Assembly (NCBI RefSeq): GCF_026552795.1
Contig: NZ_JANFPI010000001.1
Coordinates: 682,001 to 746,000, forward strand
DNA from: Ectorhizobium quercum
GTDB lineage: Bacteria; Pseudomonadota; Alphaproteobacteria; Rhizobiales; Rhizobiaceae
Length of the DNA stretch: 64,000 bases
Reading direction: 5' to 3'
In this document: positions 1-9,403 of the stretch, piece after piece
Numbering within the stretch: the first letter of the stretch is position 1
Layout: every line of letters starts with the position of its first letter
Notes under the pieces: model-generated
Database searches by the model: none
The model's input: the letters and a program-made list of their open reading frames with translations, nothing else
What the model was told of the DNA's origin: nothing
Translations under genes and position numbers: made by a program

Positions 1-1
1 C

Positions 2-1051
2 CAGCTTCTGGCCTCCGGCGACGAGAACGACAACGGATCGATGGCCCGCTCGCTCGGGGTCGTCCAGTCCGTCCAGCAGGAAATCGAATCCAACATCGAC
101 AAGGCGCTCGCGCCCTTCCTCGGCATGGACAATTTCCGCTCCAGCGTGACGGCTTCGCTCAACACCGATAGCCAGCAGATCCAGGAAACGGTCTTCGACC
201 CCGAATCGCGGGTCGAGCGTTCGGTCCGCACGACGCGGGAATCGCAGAATTCTGAGCAGCGGCAGCAGGACAGCGCGGCGACCGTGGAGCAGAACATTCC
301 CCAGGCGGCGCCCCAGGGCGGCGCGGGCGGCCCGGCCTCTACGGACCAGTCCGACAAGAGGGAAGAGCAGACGAATTACGAGATCAACAGCCGCGTGGTC
401 GCGACGACGCGCAATAGCTACAAGATCGAGAACGTGTCGGTGGCGGTCGTCGTCAATCGCGGGCGTATCGCCAAGATGGTCGGCGAACCGGTCGATCAGG
501 CCAAGATCGACGCCTATCTTGCGGAAATGCAGAAGATCGTGACCTCCGCCGCCGGCCTCAACAGCGAGCGCGGCGACACGGTGACGGTCACGGCGATGGA
601 GTTCCTCGAGAACCAGCTGCTCGAAGACGCCGCGTCCGGTCCGGGGATCATGGATAGCCTGAGCCGCAATATCGGCAGCATCATCAATGCACTCGCCTTC
701 ATCGCCGTCGCCTTCCTGGTGGTCTGGATGGGCATTCGTCCGCTGGTCCGCGAGATCTCCGGCAAGGGCAGCGCCGCTTCGGCCGGCGGCCTCGGCGAAG
801 CCGGCGGCGGACTGGAACTGCCCGATTTCGCCCCCGAAATCGGCGGCGGCAATCCCGCCCTCATGGAAGGCTTCGGCGCGGATTTCGGCTTCGACAGCAC
901 CGACGACATTCTCTCGGCAGGCGACGAGGACGGTGGCTTCAACCGCCGCGTCAAGGAAGGTCCGGAACGTCGCCTCGCCCGCATGGTCGAGATCAGCGAA
1001 GAACGCGCGGCCAAGATCCTCCGCAAATGGGCGGCCGAGAAGGCGGCGTGA
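2..1051 (+). CDS. fliF: FliF, flagellar MS-ring protein (3' part, cut by window start)
   Basis: FliF forms the inner-membrane MS ring on which the rod, the C ring and the export gate are built. The reading frame is open from base 2, so only about 349 C-terminal residues are visible and the start lies outside the window. The visible part holds the end of the periplasmic ring region with a Gln/Ser-rich linker, the second membrane segment (IINALAFIAVAFLVVWMGI, about codons 220-242) and the cytoplasmic tail. The tail ends in an acidic then basic FliG-binding segment (RMVEISEERAAKILRKW). The gene precedes visN as in other rhizobial flagellar clusters. Truncation is a window-edge effect only. Confidence 0.93.
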   Translation, partial: QLLASGDENDNGSMARSLGVVQSVQQEIESNIDKALAPFLGMDNFRSSVTASLNTDSQQIQETVFDPESRVERSVRTTRESQNSEQRQQDSAATVEQNIPQAAPQGGAGGPASTDQSDKREEQTNYEINSRVVATTRNSYKIENVSVAVVVNRGRIAKMVGEPVDQAKIDAYLAEMQKIVTSAAGLNSERGDTVTVTAMEFLENQLLEDAASGPGIMDSLSRNIGSIINALAFIAVAFLVVWMGIRPLVREISGKGSAASAGGLGEAGGGLELPDFAPEIGGGNPALMEGFGADFGFDSTDDILSAGDEDGGFNRRVKEGPERRLARMVEISEERAAKILRKWAAEKAA

Positions 1052-1398
1052 GAAAAGCCGGCGGGAATTGATTACGGTCAAATCGATGTTCGCCGGCGGA
1101 TGCGATGAACGTGCAGGCAAAGATGGCCGTTGAAGTTCGCGGGCACTGACGGTAGCGTGAATTCCGTAACGCGCGAATAAATGGTTTTCTGTCATGGCCG
1201 CATGGCAAAGGCCGGAATACCGACGGTGTTGCCGCTATTGGCAGTAGCATTTTGCCGGTGCAGCCTTTTACAATGCAGATGATTCGCGGGGGTTCTTTTT
1301 TGAGGCAGGTCGGGGCATTTCGTCGGGGAGAGGATGGCGACAAGGCGGCGGAAGCCGGGTTTATGGCAGGCGAGTTGCTCGCCCGCGGGGTATGCGGA
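1052..1398. other. Intergenic region fliF-visN
   Basis: About 345 bases without a convincing gene. An in-frame extension of visN runs upstream to a TTG at 1252, with ATG codons at 1273 and 1363. The extension lacks a good ribosome binding site and the encoded residues look unlike the family. I saw no clear terminator hairpin with a T tract after fliF and none of the CGCAAG-type flagellar boxes. The visNR promoter presumably lies here. Confidence 0.5.
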
Positions 1399-2145
1399 AT
1401 GGAAGCTGAGGACTTTGCTGGCGCAGCGGAACGTAAGGCACCGCACGGGGATCGCGGTGGTGAGGCGCCGCGAACCCTGCCACGCGAGCAGCTCATCGGC
1501 AGGCTCACGCAACTGGCCGGCGTCGGCAATATCGAAGAAGCCATGCGCTGCCTGTCCGAATATGTCGGCGCGAGCCGTTTCATGCTCGCCCGCTACGACC
1601 TTCTTCAGGAGCAGGGCCTCAATTTCATCGTGACGTCGAACTGGCCGTTCGACCTCGTTCGCAAAATCAGCGGCGTGCTGGCCGACCGCTATTCCCGTTC
1701 GACCGAACTGGAAAAATGCATCGCCCTCCTGCAACCGTCCTTCGAGGACCTTCCGCCGGAATGCCGCGTGCCACCGGGCATGTCGCAGCGATATTGCTCG
1801 CTGCTTTTCTGCGTCGGGCGCGTGCGCTTCGCCCTGCTGCTGCTTTTCCCCGATCACATGATCCTTTCGCAGGAGCGCCTGCGCGAAGCCGCCCTGCTCG
1901 CCGCCTATGGCGCGAGCTTCGTCGAGGGGCGCAGCCAGAGGAACGACCGCGATTTCGAGCTGACCGAGCGTGAGGTGGAATGCCTCTTCTGGATTGCGGA
2001 AGGCAAGACAAGCGACGAGATTGCGGTTATTCTCGGCATTTCGCGCAATACGATCAACAATTACATTACCAGCGTCATGCGCAAGACGGCAACGAAAACG
2101 CGTTCCGAGGCGATTGCCTACGCAGTGAGGAACAATCTCGTATGA
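1399..2145 (+). CDS. visN: VisN, LuxR-family master activator of motility
   Basis: VisN works together with VisR, probably as a heteromer, at the top of the rhizobial flagellar hierarchy, where it switches on rem. The C-terminal region is a GerE/LuxR helix-turn-helix (LTEREVECLFWIAEGKTSDE through GISRNTINNYITSVMRK). The N-terminal part is an autoinducer-binding-like domain whose ligand is not known. The start is uncertain: ATG 1399 gives 248 residues, close to the length I recall for the family, while ATG 1363 and TTG 1252 give longer versions. The stop overlaps the start of visR (ATGA), implying translational coupling. Confidence 0.88.
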   Translation: MEAEDFAGAAERKAPHGDRGGEAPRTLPREQLIGRLTQLAGVGNIEEAMRCLSEYVGASRFMLARYDLLQEQGLNFIVTSNWPFDLVRKISGVLADRYSRSTELEKCIALLQPSFEDLPPECRVPPGMSQRYCSLLFCVGRVRFALLLLFPDHMILSQERLREAALLAAYGASFVEGRSQRNDRDFELTEREVECLFWIAEGKTSDEIAVILGISRNTINNYITSVMRKTATKTRSEAIAYAVRNNLV

Positions 2146-2909
2146 GACGGGGACCAGCAAGCATGGCGCAATTTCCTGATGCGGTGACGCTGGCCGCTTC
2201 GGATGCGGGGGCCTCGCAGATCAAGCGCGTGTCGAGCCGCTCGGATCTCTTCCCGCAGTTCGTGGCCATGCAGAAGAAGCTGAAGGCCCGCAATTTCGCG
2301 GTTTTCCGCCTGGCGGGCGGCGGCTTGCCGAACCGCCGCAAACTGGTTTGCGAACTCGAAAATTTCGGGGCCGGCGCGGCGGAAATCTGCAACCGCTTCA
2401 TCGATACCTACGGTCCGGCCCTGCTCGATCATCTCGACAAGTCGCTTCTGCCGATGATGTGGAGCGGTTCCGGCGAAGCCTGCTTCGCCGAGGCGCCGGA
2501 ATTCGCGTCGCTGACGGTGCGCCTGCCGGCTGGCGTCCTGCCCTTTTCCGGCATTGCCTTTCCGGTGCGGCTCGGCACGACCGGCAATGGCTACGTCGTC
2601 TTCACCGCCACCGCATTCGATCTTGCCAGCGACGACATCATCGACCAGCATGTCGGCAGCTGTCGCCTGATGACCGACCTTCTTGCTCTCGACGAGCGCC
2701 GCGTAGCCCATGCCGAGACGCTGAGCGAACGCGAACTCGCCTGCCTCCAGCTTGCCGGAGACGGCCGGATCAGCGACGAAATCGCCGAAAAGCTCGGCCT
2801 TTCCGTACACACCGTCAATGCCTATCTGGGATCGGCGGCGATCAAGCTCGATTCCGTCAACCGTATCCAGGCGATCGCCAAGGCGATCCGGCTCGGCTAC
2901 ATCCACTAG
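2142..2909 (+). CDS. visR: VisR, LuxR-family partner of VisN
   Basis: This is the second LuxR-type regulator of the motility master pair, 255 residues from ATG 2142, which overlaps the visN stop codon. An internal ATG at 2163 would give 248 residues. The C terminus carries the LuxR helix-turn-helix (LSERELACLQLAGDGRISDE followed by GLSVHTVNAYLGSA). The N-terminal half matches VisN in layout (a PAS-like or ligand-binding fold) but is divergent. VisN and VisR are both required for swimming in Sinorhizobium. A hairpin follows the gene, and the next gene is convergent. Confidence 0.9.
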   Translation: MRRGPASMAQFPDAVTLAASDAGASQIKRVSSRSDLFPQFVAMQKKLKARNFAVFRLAGGGLPNRRKLVCELENFGAGAAEICNRFIDTYGPALLDHLDKSLLPMMWSGSGEACFAEAPEFASLTVRLPAGVLPFSGIAFPVRLGTTGNGYVVFTATAFDLASDDIIDQHVGSCRLMTDLLALDERRVAHAETLSERELACLQLAGDGRISDEIAEKLGLSVHTVNAYLGSAAIKLDSVNRIQAIAKAIRLGYIH

Positions 2910-2951
2910 GTCCTGACCATAAGCCTGCCTGTGACGGTTCTCGAATGACGT

Positions 2952-2980
2952 AGCCGCCCCGCAACGATGCGCGGGCGGCT
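2952..2980 (+). terminator. Terminator-like hairpin after visR
   Basis: AGCCGCCC at 2952-2959 pairs with GGGCGGCT at 2973-2980. The GC at 2961-2962 can extend the stem with one bulged C. It is followed by TTCTCG, so the T tract is weak. It lies 43 bases after the visR stop and upstream of the convergent hypothetical gene. Confidence 0.55.
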
Positions 2981-3157
2981 TCTCGTCATGTCGGCCCTCG
3001 CGAAGGAATGCGGATGACAGGCTTCCCGTCAGCAGGCCGTGCCGATCCGGCGCGGCGAACGGTTTTCCTCGTCGGCCGCTGATGTTGTGTCTTGCCATGT
3101 ATGGGAGAGATGGCCCGCGGCCCGTCATGGACCGGGGAAAAATGCCGGCGCGGTGCC

Positions 3158-3622
3158 TCAGGCGGCGCGATCTTCCCGGAAAACCGGGCCCGTCAGGCAT
3201 TTGAAGTCCTTGATGAAGGACGCATCGCGCAGGCTTTCCACGAGGAAAGCGGTATTCGCCTCCGGGTCTTCGCAAGGGTTTTCGAAGGCGATGTGGTTGA
3301 TGGAAACGCCGGCCTCTTCGGCCTGGAGCGTGAGTTGCGCATAGATCGTCACGCCCTGTGGCCTGATTTCGAGATCGAGCGTGATGGAAGGCTGGCTGTC
3401 CCAATCGAGCCGGAAATCGCCGCCGAGACCGAAATTCACGGTTCCGGGCAGGAAGTAAAGCTCGGCCGCCGACGCCACGAGGTCCACCAGGCTGCCGTGG
3501 CATTCGAACCGCAGCAGGGAAATCAGGTCGGATGCGTCAAGCAATCGCAGTTCCGCCGCCACCGGGCTGATGGCTTCCGCAAGAATGGCTTCGCGTTTTT
3601 GGGAGTATGGGCATTTTTTCAT
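3158..3622 (-). CDS. Conserved flagellar-cluster protein of unknown function
   Basis: I do not recognise a domain in this 154-residue protein. It has no signal peptide or membrane segment. The composition is that of a soluble acidic protein (SDLISLLRFECHGSLVDLV; later FENPCEDPEANTAFLVESL). The ATG at 3622 sits 4 bases after the flhB stop on the same strand, so it is the last gene of the motA-fliM-fliN-fliG-flhB operon. A small gene at this place is also present in other rhizobial clusters (from memory). Its position suggests a role in flagellar assembly or motor function, but nothing in the sequence shows one. Confidence 0.75.
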   Translation of the reverse strand: MKKCPYSQKREAILAEAISPVAAELRLLDASDLISLLRFECHGSLVDLVASAAELYFLPGTVNFGLGGDFRLDWDSQPSITLDLEIRPQGVTIYAQLTLQAEEAGVSINHIAFENPCEDPEANTAFLVESLRDASFIKDFKCLTGPVFREDRAA

Positions 3623-3626
3623 CAGG

Positions 3627-4706
3627 TTATGTGACCCGTTTGCTTTGTGGGCTTGCGGCGTAGACCCTGTGGATCAGTTCCGCGACGGCCTTGTAGAAGA
3701 CCGACGGGATGACACTATCCACCGAGACTTGCGCAAACATGGAGCGCGCGAGCGGCGGATCTTCAAAGATTGGAATGTGGTTTTTCTCCGCGATTTCGCG
3801 AATCCTGAGCGCGATCAGGTCCTGGCCCTTGGCGACGACGACCGGCGCCTCGTTCTCGTCCTTCTCATAGCGCAGGGCGACGGCGTAGTGGGTGGGGTTG
3901 GTGATCACCAGCGTGGCGCGGGGCACCGCGTCGATCATGCGGCGGCGGGCGCGGTCGCGGGCGACGGAGCGCTGGCGGGCCTTGACGATCGGGTCGCCCT
4001 GCGACTGCTTCATCTCGTCCTTGATTTCCTGCTTGCTCATCTTCAGGTCGGTGAACCATTTGTGGCGCGTCCAGAAGAGGTCGACGATGGCAAGCGCGCC
4101 GGTCGCGAACAGAAGCACGATCATCGCCTTGGCGATGACCGCCGACAGCCGCGCGAAAATCGTTTCCGGTTCGGAGAACATGGCGTCGAGCGCCCGGTAG
4201 TAGTCGTTCCTGAGAACGAAATACATGATGATCGCGACGACGATGATCTTGAAGATCGACTTGCCGAATTCGACCATGCCCTGGATGCTGTAGATCCGCT
4301 TGAAGCCGGACAGCGGCGAAATCCGCGACAGTTGCGGGCGGATCCGCTCAAGAACGAAGGACGGCACGTTCTGGGCCGCGGAGGCCGTGAAGCTGAACAT
4401 GATGAACATCACGGCCACCGGCAGCAGGAACATCGCGCCTTCCTTCGCCACGTGGAAGAAGAGCGAGATCAGATCCTGGCTGCTGTTGAGCCGCCATTGC
4501 TCCGGATGCTCGAAAATATCCTTCAGAGACTGGCTGAGGCGGGCCATGTTGTCGGGCAGGAAGAAGACGAGATAGATATAGAAGGCGAGGGCGGTCGCGA
4601 AGACCGAGACTTCACGGGATGAAGGTGTGTTGCCCTTCTCGGCCGCGTCGCTCAGTTTCTTCTCTGTCGGGTCTTCTGTTTTGCTGTCCTTGTCTTCGTC
4701 CGACAC
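3627..4706 (-). CDS. flhB: FlhB, flagellar export gate and substrate-specificity switch
   Basis: FlhB is the export-gate subunit that switches the flagellar type III apparatus from rod/hook to filament substrates after self-cleavage. The 359 residues contain the four-helix membrane part and a cytoplasmic domain with the autocleavage site NPTH (in [17 protein letters not shown]). The N terminus ([20 protein letters not shown]) matches the family, which supports the GTG start at 4706. An AGGGAG ribosome binding site precedes it by about 8 bases. It lies 181 bases downstream of fliG on the same strand. The expected switch partner FliK is encoded at 36821. Confidence 0.97.
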   Translation of the reverse strand: MSDEDKDSKTEDPTEKKLSDAAEKGNTPSSREVSVFATALAFYIYLVFFLPDNMARLSQSLKDIFEHPEQWRLNSSQDLISLFFHVAKEGAMFLLPVAVMFIMFSFTASAAQNVPSFVLERIRPQLSRISPLSGFKRIYSIQGMVEFGKSIFKIIVVAIIMYFVLRNDYYRALDAMFSEPETIFARLSAVIAKAMIVLLFATGALAIVDLFWTRHKWFTDLKMSKQEIKDEMKQSQGDPIVKARQRSVARDRARRRMIDAVPRATLVITNPTHYAVALRYEKDENEAPVVVAKGQDLIALRIREIAEKNHIPIFEDPPLARSMFAQVSVDSVIPSVFYKAVAELIHRVYAASPQSKRVT

Positions 4707-4887
4707 GGCGCGCTCCCTAAGGTCATGACCCTTGGGTCAGGACAGTCTACAAGCTCCGGGCCTGATGGAACGCAGGGTATCGCCGCATGCGGCACGCTTC
4801 AATGGAAGCGGGCCGCGCCGGCGCTGTTTTTCAACATTGTTCGGACAAATGCGGGGCCGGCATCGTCGGCCCGGTGTCCCCGGCAGG

Positions 4888-5922
4888 TCAGGCAGCCTCC
4901 TGGCTTTCCTTTTCCTTGAGTTCGATCTGGCCGGAATTCGCCAGGCGAATCGCTTCCTGCGCGACGGCACGGCGGGCGATGGCGATCTCGCGCGGGTTGA
5001 TCCCGGCGACCCCTGTGACCAGGTCCGACTCGATCATGCGGCGCTGGCGCGGGCTGATCGAGGAAAGCACGCATTCGCGGATTTCCGCCGATGCGCCGCG
5101 CAGCGCCATCGTGAGGATGTCGGCGGCGATGTCGTTGAGCAGCATGACGCGGCCGCGCTGCGGCATCTGCAACAGGTCCTCGAAGAGGAAGATCTTCGGA
5201 CGAACCTTGTCGACGGCCTCGCGGCTGACCTGTTCGAGCGAGCTGAGCAGGGTGTCGACCTGCGGTTTCTCCAGCTCGTTCATCAGTTCGGCAACCTTGG
5301 CCGAGCCGGTCGAGTTGCGCTCGGTCTCGATATCGCGGAGCAGTTCCATCACGCGGTTCTCGATGATCTGGGCGGCCTTCGGCGACACGTCCTTCATGTT
5401 GACGGTGCGCTTCATCACGTCGGCGCGCAGCGCCTCCGGCAATTGCAGCAGGACCTTGGCGCCGAAGGAGGACGGCAGCATGGACAGGATATAGGCGATG
5501 GTCTGCGGATGCTCCCGCATCAGGTAGCGGCAGATGAAGGCCGGGTCCGCTTCCTGGAGGCGGTCCCAGCTCGATTCCTCGTAGGACTGGAAGGCGGTGC
5601 GGCGGCCGAGCAGGCCGTCGACTTCCTCCGGGGTCAGGCCGGCATCGAGAATGCTCTCGATCGCCTTGGCGTTGTCCATGAGGCCGGTGCCTTCGGTGAA
5701 GAGGTCCTCGAACTCGTTCACCAGGGCATTGAGTTCGTCCGGAGGAATGGAGCGCAGGGTCTGCGCAGACGATATGATGACCTGAAGTTCGCTCTGGGTG
5801 AAATATTTCAACAGCTTGCCGGCCACCGGCGTTCCCATCGCCAACAGCACCGCCGCCGCCTTTTCCGTCGGGGATAGCGGAGAGCCCGGCAGATTCGTGC
5901 CGAAATTGTCAAAGTCCATCAT
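4888..5922 (-). CDS. fliG: FliG, C-ring rotor protein
   Basis: FliG couples the MS ring to the stator and carries the torque-generating C-terminal domain. The 344-residue length is typical. The middle-domain EHPQ motif is present (MREHPQTIAYILSMLPSS), and the C-terminal domain has the charged helix region (EIRECVLSSISPRQRRMIES) that meets MotA. The start is one of two consecutive ATG codons (5922 or 5919). It is encoded downstream of fliN in the motA operon. Confidence 0.97.
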   Translation of the reverse strand: MMDFDNFGTNLPGSPLSPTEKAAAVLLAMGTPVAGKLLKYFTQSELQVIISSAQTLRSIPPDELNALVNEFEDLFTEGTGLMDNAKAIESILDAGLTPEEVDGLLGRRTAFQSYEESSWDRLQEADPAFICRYLMREHPQTIAYILSMLPSSFGAKVLLQLPEALRADVMKRTVNMKDVSPKAAQIIENRVMELLRDIETERNSTGSAKVAELMNELEKPQVDTLLSSLEQVSREAVDKVRPKIFLFEDLLQMPQRGRVMLLNDIAADILTMALRGASAEIRECVLSSISPRQRRMIESDLVTGVAGINPREIAIARRAVAQEAIRLANSGQIELKEKESQEAA

Positions 5923-5951
5923 GGTCTTCCACCTTGTCTGCCCCTCAGGGG

Positions 5952-6512
5952 TCAGGCTTTTCTCGTACCGAGAACTTCCAGCAGCTTCACACCGAAGCGT
6001 GTATCGTCACCTTCCATGATCGTGATCTCGCCGCGCGCGATCCTGCGGCCGTTCACCATGATGTCGACCGGCTCGCCGATTCGCTTGTCCAGACCGATGA
6101 TGGCGCCTTCTTCCAGGCTCATCAAGCTCGAAACCTGCATCCGGCTGGTCCCCAGAACGATCTGAACGTCGATGGGGATGTCCATGATCAGATCGTGGTT
6201 GGCCGAGAGCGCGCTGCCCGGCGCCTTGGCGGTCGCGGTGTCGGCCGGGCCGGTAGCGTCCGCGGCGAAGTCGCTCCCGCCGCCGAAGTCGCCGCCCCCG
6301 AAGTCTCCACCGCCGAAATCGCCGCCGCCGAAATCAGCTCCGTCGAAAGACGCAGGCTCGGCCTGGTCGAAGTCGCCTCCGAACGGGGTGCCGCCGTCGG
6401 CATCGGTTTTCAGAACGCCGCGCAGGCTGTCTATCGCGCTGTCGAGGTCTTCGTCGCCTACCGGCACGGGCAGGGCGTCTTCATCGCTGATGGGGGTCGG
6501 TTTCTTTGCCAT
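5952..6512 (-). CDS. fliN: FliN, C-ring switch protein with DFGGG repeats
   Basis: FliN is the bottom-ring component of the flagellar switch. The last ~80 residues form the SpoA/surface-presentation domain ([20 protein letters not shown] and [18 protein letters not shown]). The N-terminal extension is low complexity and includes four exact DFGGG pentapeptides. ATG 6512 (186 residues) follows an AGGAAT element and is preferred. A TTG at 6569 would lengthen the protein by 19 residues and place the start 4 bases after fliM. FliN also binds FliM and helps dock the export ATPase complex. Confidence 0.94.
   Translation of the reverse strand: MAKKPTPISDEDALPVPVGDEDLDSAIDSLRGVLKTDADGGTPFGGDFDQAEPASFDGADFGGGDFGGGDFGGGDFGGGSDFAADATGPADTATAKAPGSALSANHDLIMDIPIDVQIVLGTSRMQVSSLMSLEEGAIIGLDKRIGEPVDIMVNGRRIARGEITIMEGDDTRFGVKLLEVLGTRKA
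6276..6335 (-). repeat. Four tandem 15-bp units encoding DFGGG in fliN
   Basis: Sixty bases encode (DFGGG)x4 in the linker between the N-terminal segment and the SpoA domain of FliN. The units differ at third codon positions. Such a tract can gain or lose units by slippage and would change linker length only. Confidence 0.85.
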
Positions 6513-6573
6513 GACGTCATTATTCCTGTCGAAACTTGTCTGAAGCTGCCCGTGCTTGTCAGACGTCAAAATA

Positions 6574-7524
6574 TCAGCCTTTCAGGAGATGCCTGAGAAG
6601 CTCCTCGTCGGATGTCGTGTTGTCCTTGATCCGGACGGTGTAGTTCTGGCCGGAACGGCCGAATTCGCAGGCATAGAGTTCATGCCCGTTGGCGGCGACC
6701 TCGACATGCACGTCCTCTTCATCGAAGAAAGGAATGACGTCGCCGACCGCGAGGCGGGCAATCGTGCCGAGCTTGAGCGGCGTGAGCTGGATGCGCGCCT
6801 CCAGCATCACATGCGAACGGCGGACCTGTTCGGTCAGGTGATCGGCCCAGTCCTTGCTCGCCCTGTTGCCGATCGAGCCGCTTTTCGGCGGCGTGATGCG
6901 GGTTTTCAGAAGCGTCTTCTGCGGAACGATGAGGACGATGTCCGATTCGACCGGGTTCAGCTTGATGGAAAAGCGCACGGCCAGCGCGAAGCCCGCTGCC
7001 TTCTCGAGTTCGCCGGCCACGCGGTCGGGGTGGTTGACCGGCGTCGAGAGAATGGGTTCGAAGCCGCCCGGCACGGTGATGGCCGAACGCAGCACGCCGG
7101 CCACCTTCGAGAAGATCAGGGCGGCGGCATCGAGTTCGATCTTCGAGAGCGGACGCTCTTCCGGAACGTCGATCTCCTCGGGCAGCGCGCCGAGCATGGT
7201 GGCCATCAGCGAGATCGCCAGGCTGTTGCCGCCCGCTATCAGAAAATGCGGACACCAGTTGCGCAGGGAGACGTCGACGGTGGAGAAATTGGAGCCGATG
7301 CGGGAGACGAGATCGCTGAAGAGGCCGGATTCGCATCCCTGGTAGGACACCTCGATCGGCAATCCCGTTTCGCTTTCGAAGACATCCGGCAGGAAATCCG
7401 TGTAGAGGGCGCCGATTTCGCCGGCCAGGCGGTTCAGCATCTTCTGGTCGCCGAGCCCGCCCGTCAGGCGGGCGAGCACGATGGGGTCCATCGGGGTTTC
7501 GATTTTCCGTGCAAGATCCGCCAT
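6574..7524 (-). CDS. fliM: FliM, C-ring switch protein
   Basis: FliM is the CheY-P-binding middle layer of the switch complex. From ATG 7524 it is 316 residues, and the start lies 5 bases after the motA stop. It has a CheC-like middle domain ([20 protein letters not shown]) and a C-terminal SpoA domain ([20 protein letters not shown]). The typical N-terminal CheY-binding LSQ(D/E)EIDALL peptide is not visible: the protein starts [14 protein letters not shown]. This divergent N terminus is, as far as I recall, usual for rhizobial FliM. A longer reading frame upstream overlaps motA and is not supported. Confidence 0.93.
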   Translation of the reverse strand: MADLARKIETPMDPIVLARLTGGLGDQKMLNRLAGEIGALYTDFLPDVFESETGLPIEVSYQGCESGLFSDLVSRIGSNFSTVDVSLRNWCPHFLIAGGNSLAISLMATMLGALPEEIDVPEERPLSKIELDAAALIFSKVAGVLRSAITVPGGFEPILSTPVNHPDRVAGELEKAAGFALAVRFSIKLNPVESDIVLIVPQKTLLKTRITPPKSGSIGNRASKDWADHLTEQVRRSHVMLEARIQLTPLKLGTIARLAVGDVIPFFDEEDVHVEVAANGHELYACEFGRSGQNYTVRIKDNTTSDEELLRHLLKG

Positions 7525-7529
7525 GATCG

Positions 7530-8399
7530 TCAAGCCGCCTTCTCGCCGCCGGGGTTCATCATTTCCTGCTCGACGGCGTCGATGGACGGACGGTCGCCGC
7601 CGGAGATCGTTTTGCGGCCGTATTCCAGCGCGACCTGCGGAACCGAGCCGTTCATGTAGGCGAGCAGCGTCTGCTTGACGATGATGTAGAGACGGTGCTG
7701 CTTGGTGCGGACGATCTTGATCTGCGAGGTGAGCGGGCTGCAGAAGCAATAGGAGAGGAAGATGCCGAGCATGGTGCCGACGAGGGCCGCGCCGATGAGG
7801 CCGCCGAGCACTTCCGGCGATTCGTTGATCCTGCCAAGCGCCTTGATGACGCCGAGAACGGCGGCGACGATGCCGATGGCGGGGAAGGAATCGCTCATGA
7901 CGGTCATTGCGTTGTAGGGCTTCATCTTGTCGGCGAGCATGGTTTCCATCTCCTCGTCCATCAGCGCCTCGATTTCGTGGCTTCGGGCGTTGCCGATGAT
8001 GATGAGGCGCACATAGTCGCAGATGAAGGTGGTGAGTTCCTTGTTCTTCAGCACCGTCGGGGCGGACTGGAAGATGGTGGATTCTTCCGGATTGTCGATA
8101 TGGGCTTCGATCTCATTGCGCGATTTGGTGCGCAGGTCACGCATCAGGGAGTAAAGCACGCCGAGAACGTCGAGATATTCGCGTTCCTTCGGCACCTGAT
8201 ACTTGAAGGCCTCTACGAGCGCCTTCCCGGAATCCTTGACGGTCTTCATCGGGTTGGCCATGATGAAGCTGCCTATGCCGGCGCCACCGATGATCACCAG
8301 CTCGAAGGGCTGCACCAGAACGTCGACGTGGCCGCCCATCGCCATGTAGCCGCCGATGACGCAGCCAAGGGTGATCACGAATCCGATAATAATGGTCAT
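7530..8399 (-). CDS. motA: MotA, proton-channel stator subunit
   Basis: MotA forms the flagellar stator with MotB and exerts force on FliG. ATG 8399 gives 289 residues, the known rhizobial length. An ATG 30 bases upstream adds ten poorly fitting residues. Four membrane segments are evident: residues ~2-22, ~32-50, ~170-190 ([19 protein letters not shown]) and ~200-222. The large cytoplasmic loop carries the charged residues that contact the rotor. It is the first gene of the minus-strand operon and sits ~40 bases from a conserved flagellar promoter box. Confidence 0.97.
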   Translation of the reverse strand: MTIIIGFVITLGCVIGGYMAMGGHVDVLVQPFELVIIGGAGIGSFIMANPMKTVKDSGKALVEAFKYQVPKEREYLDVLGVLYSLMRDLRTKSRNEIEAHIDNPEESTIFQSAPTVLKNKELTTFICDYVRLIIIGNARSHEIEALMDEEMETMLADKMKPYNAMTVMSDSFPAIGIVAAVLGVIKALGRINESPEVLGGLIGAALVGTMLGIFLSYCFCSPLTSQIKIVRTKQHRLYIIVKQTLLAYMNGSVPQVALEYGRKTISGGDRPSIDAVEQEMMNPGGEKAA

Positions 8400-8438
8400 A
8401 GTTTGCTCGCAACCGTCATGAATGTTCAAGCGTGAGGG

Positions 8439-8457
8439 ATACGTTTCCTGCCTTGCG
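8439..8457 (-). promoter_or_regulatory. Candidate flagellar promoter/activator box for motA
   Basis: On the minus strand the motif reads CGCAAG-N10-TAT. It is one of six matching sites with identical spacing at the heads of flagellar transcription units in this window. It lies about 40 bases upstream of the motA start. Rem binding or a flagellar promoter element is inferred, not shown. Confidence 0.6.
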
Positions 8458-8555
8458 TGAGGCTGGTCCGGGTCCGCTTTTCACGGTCTGCGGCCCGCGA
8501 TTCTTGCGGGTATTTTTTTGCGGTGCGTCAAGTGCGGGACATGCTGCCAGTTTCG

Positions 8556-8574
8556 CGCAAGGCTTTTTCCTTAA
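8556..8574 (+). promoter_or_regulatory. Candidate flagellar promoter/activator box for flgF
   Basis: CGCAAG-N10-TAA, about 95 bases upstream of the flgF start, in the divergent motA/flgF region. Same hexamer and spacing as the boxes before flgB, flgE, flhA, motA and the motB operon. Confidence 0.55.
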
Positions 8575-8668
8575 CGAAAGGTTAACGGGCAATCTCGCCC
8601 TCTTGTCAGACGCGCATGCGGCCCGTCCGCTCCGGCGCGAAAGCCGAGTTTCCAAGGAGAAGCCTGAG

Positions 8669-9403
8669 ATGCAATCCGGTCTTTACGTTGCCATTTCGTC
8701 CCAGATCGCGCTGGAAAAGCGCCTGACGACGATTGCGGACAACATCGCCAACATGAACACGGTCGGCTTCCGTTCGACGGAAGTGAAGTTCGACGAGATG
8801 ATGTCGCGCACGGGTAACGACCTGAATGCCAGGATCGCCTTCGTTTCGCAGGGCAACGATTATCTGAACACGCGCACGGGCCATTTCGTCCAGACGGAGA
8901 ACCCGCTCGATTTCGCGATCCGCGGCGACGCATGGTTCGCGATCGAGACGCCGGCCGGCCAGGTGCTGACCCGCGACGGCCGCTTCTCCATGTCGGAGAA
9001 CGGCGACCTTCTCACCACGCGCGGCTATCCGGTTCTCGATGCGGGCGGCGCGGCGATCCAGCTCGATCCGGCTGCCGGTCCGCCGGATGTCGGCGCCGAT
9101 GGCCGCATCACCCAGAACGGCGTCGTCGTCGGCGCCCTCGGCCTCTTCGAGGTGGATATCGACCAGGGCTACCTGCGTTACGACAACAGCGGCATCATCA
9201 CCACGGCGGCGCCGCAGCCGGTCGTCGACAATATCGAAGTGGGCATCGTTCAGGGCTATGTCGAACAGTCCAACGTCAACGCCATTGGCGAGATGACCCA
9301 GCTCATCCAGGTCAACCGCGCCTTCGACGGCATAGCCTCGCTGATGCGCGACAGCGAAACCGGCTTCAGTGAAGCCATCAAGACCCTCGGCGGCAGCCGA
9401 TAG
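8669..9403 (+). CDS. flgF: FlgF, proximal rod protein
   Basis: FlgF is one of the proximal rod subunits in the periplasmic drive shaft, exported by the flagellar type III system. ATG 8669 (244 residues) is fixed by an AAGGAGA ribosome binding site 8 bases upstream and by the family N terminus (QSGLYVAISSQIALEKRL). The rod/hook N-terminal signature (IADNIANMNTVGFRS) and the C-terminal SNVNAIGEMTQLIQVNRAF segment are present. It is the first gene of the plus-strand operon continuing into fliI. Confidence 0.95.
   Translation: MQSGLYVAISSQIALEKRLTTIADNIANMNTVGFRSTEVKFDEMMSRTGNDLNARIAFVSQGNDYLNTRTGHFVQTENPLDFAIRGDAWFAIETPAGQVLTRDGRFSMSENGDLLTTRGYPVLDAGGAAIQLDPAAGPPDVGADGRITQNGVVVGALGLFEVDIDQGYLRYDNSGIITTAAPQPVVDNIEVGIVQGYVEQSNVNAIGEMTQLIQVNRAFDGIASLMRDSETGFSEAIKTLGGSR

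Noticed and set aside
2..1051. fliF as a broken gene
   Set aside because: The frame is open to the first base of the window, so the missing part is due to the window edge.
6276..6335. GGDEF-like signature in FliN
   Set aside because: The Gly-Gly-Asp-Phe strings come from a short tandem repeat; no diguanylate cyclase fold surrounds them.
8416..8655. 79-codon minus-strand frame between motA and flgF
   Set aside because: It spans the two divergent promoter boxes, is low complexity and basic, and lacks a ribosome binding site.
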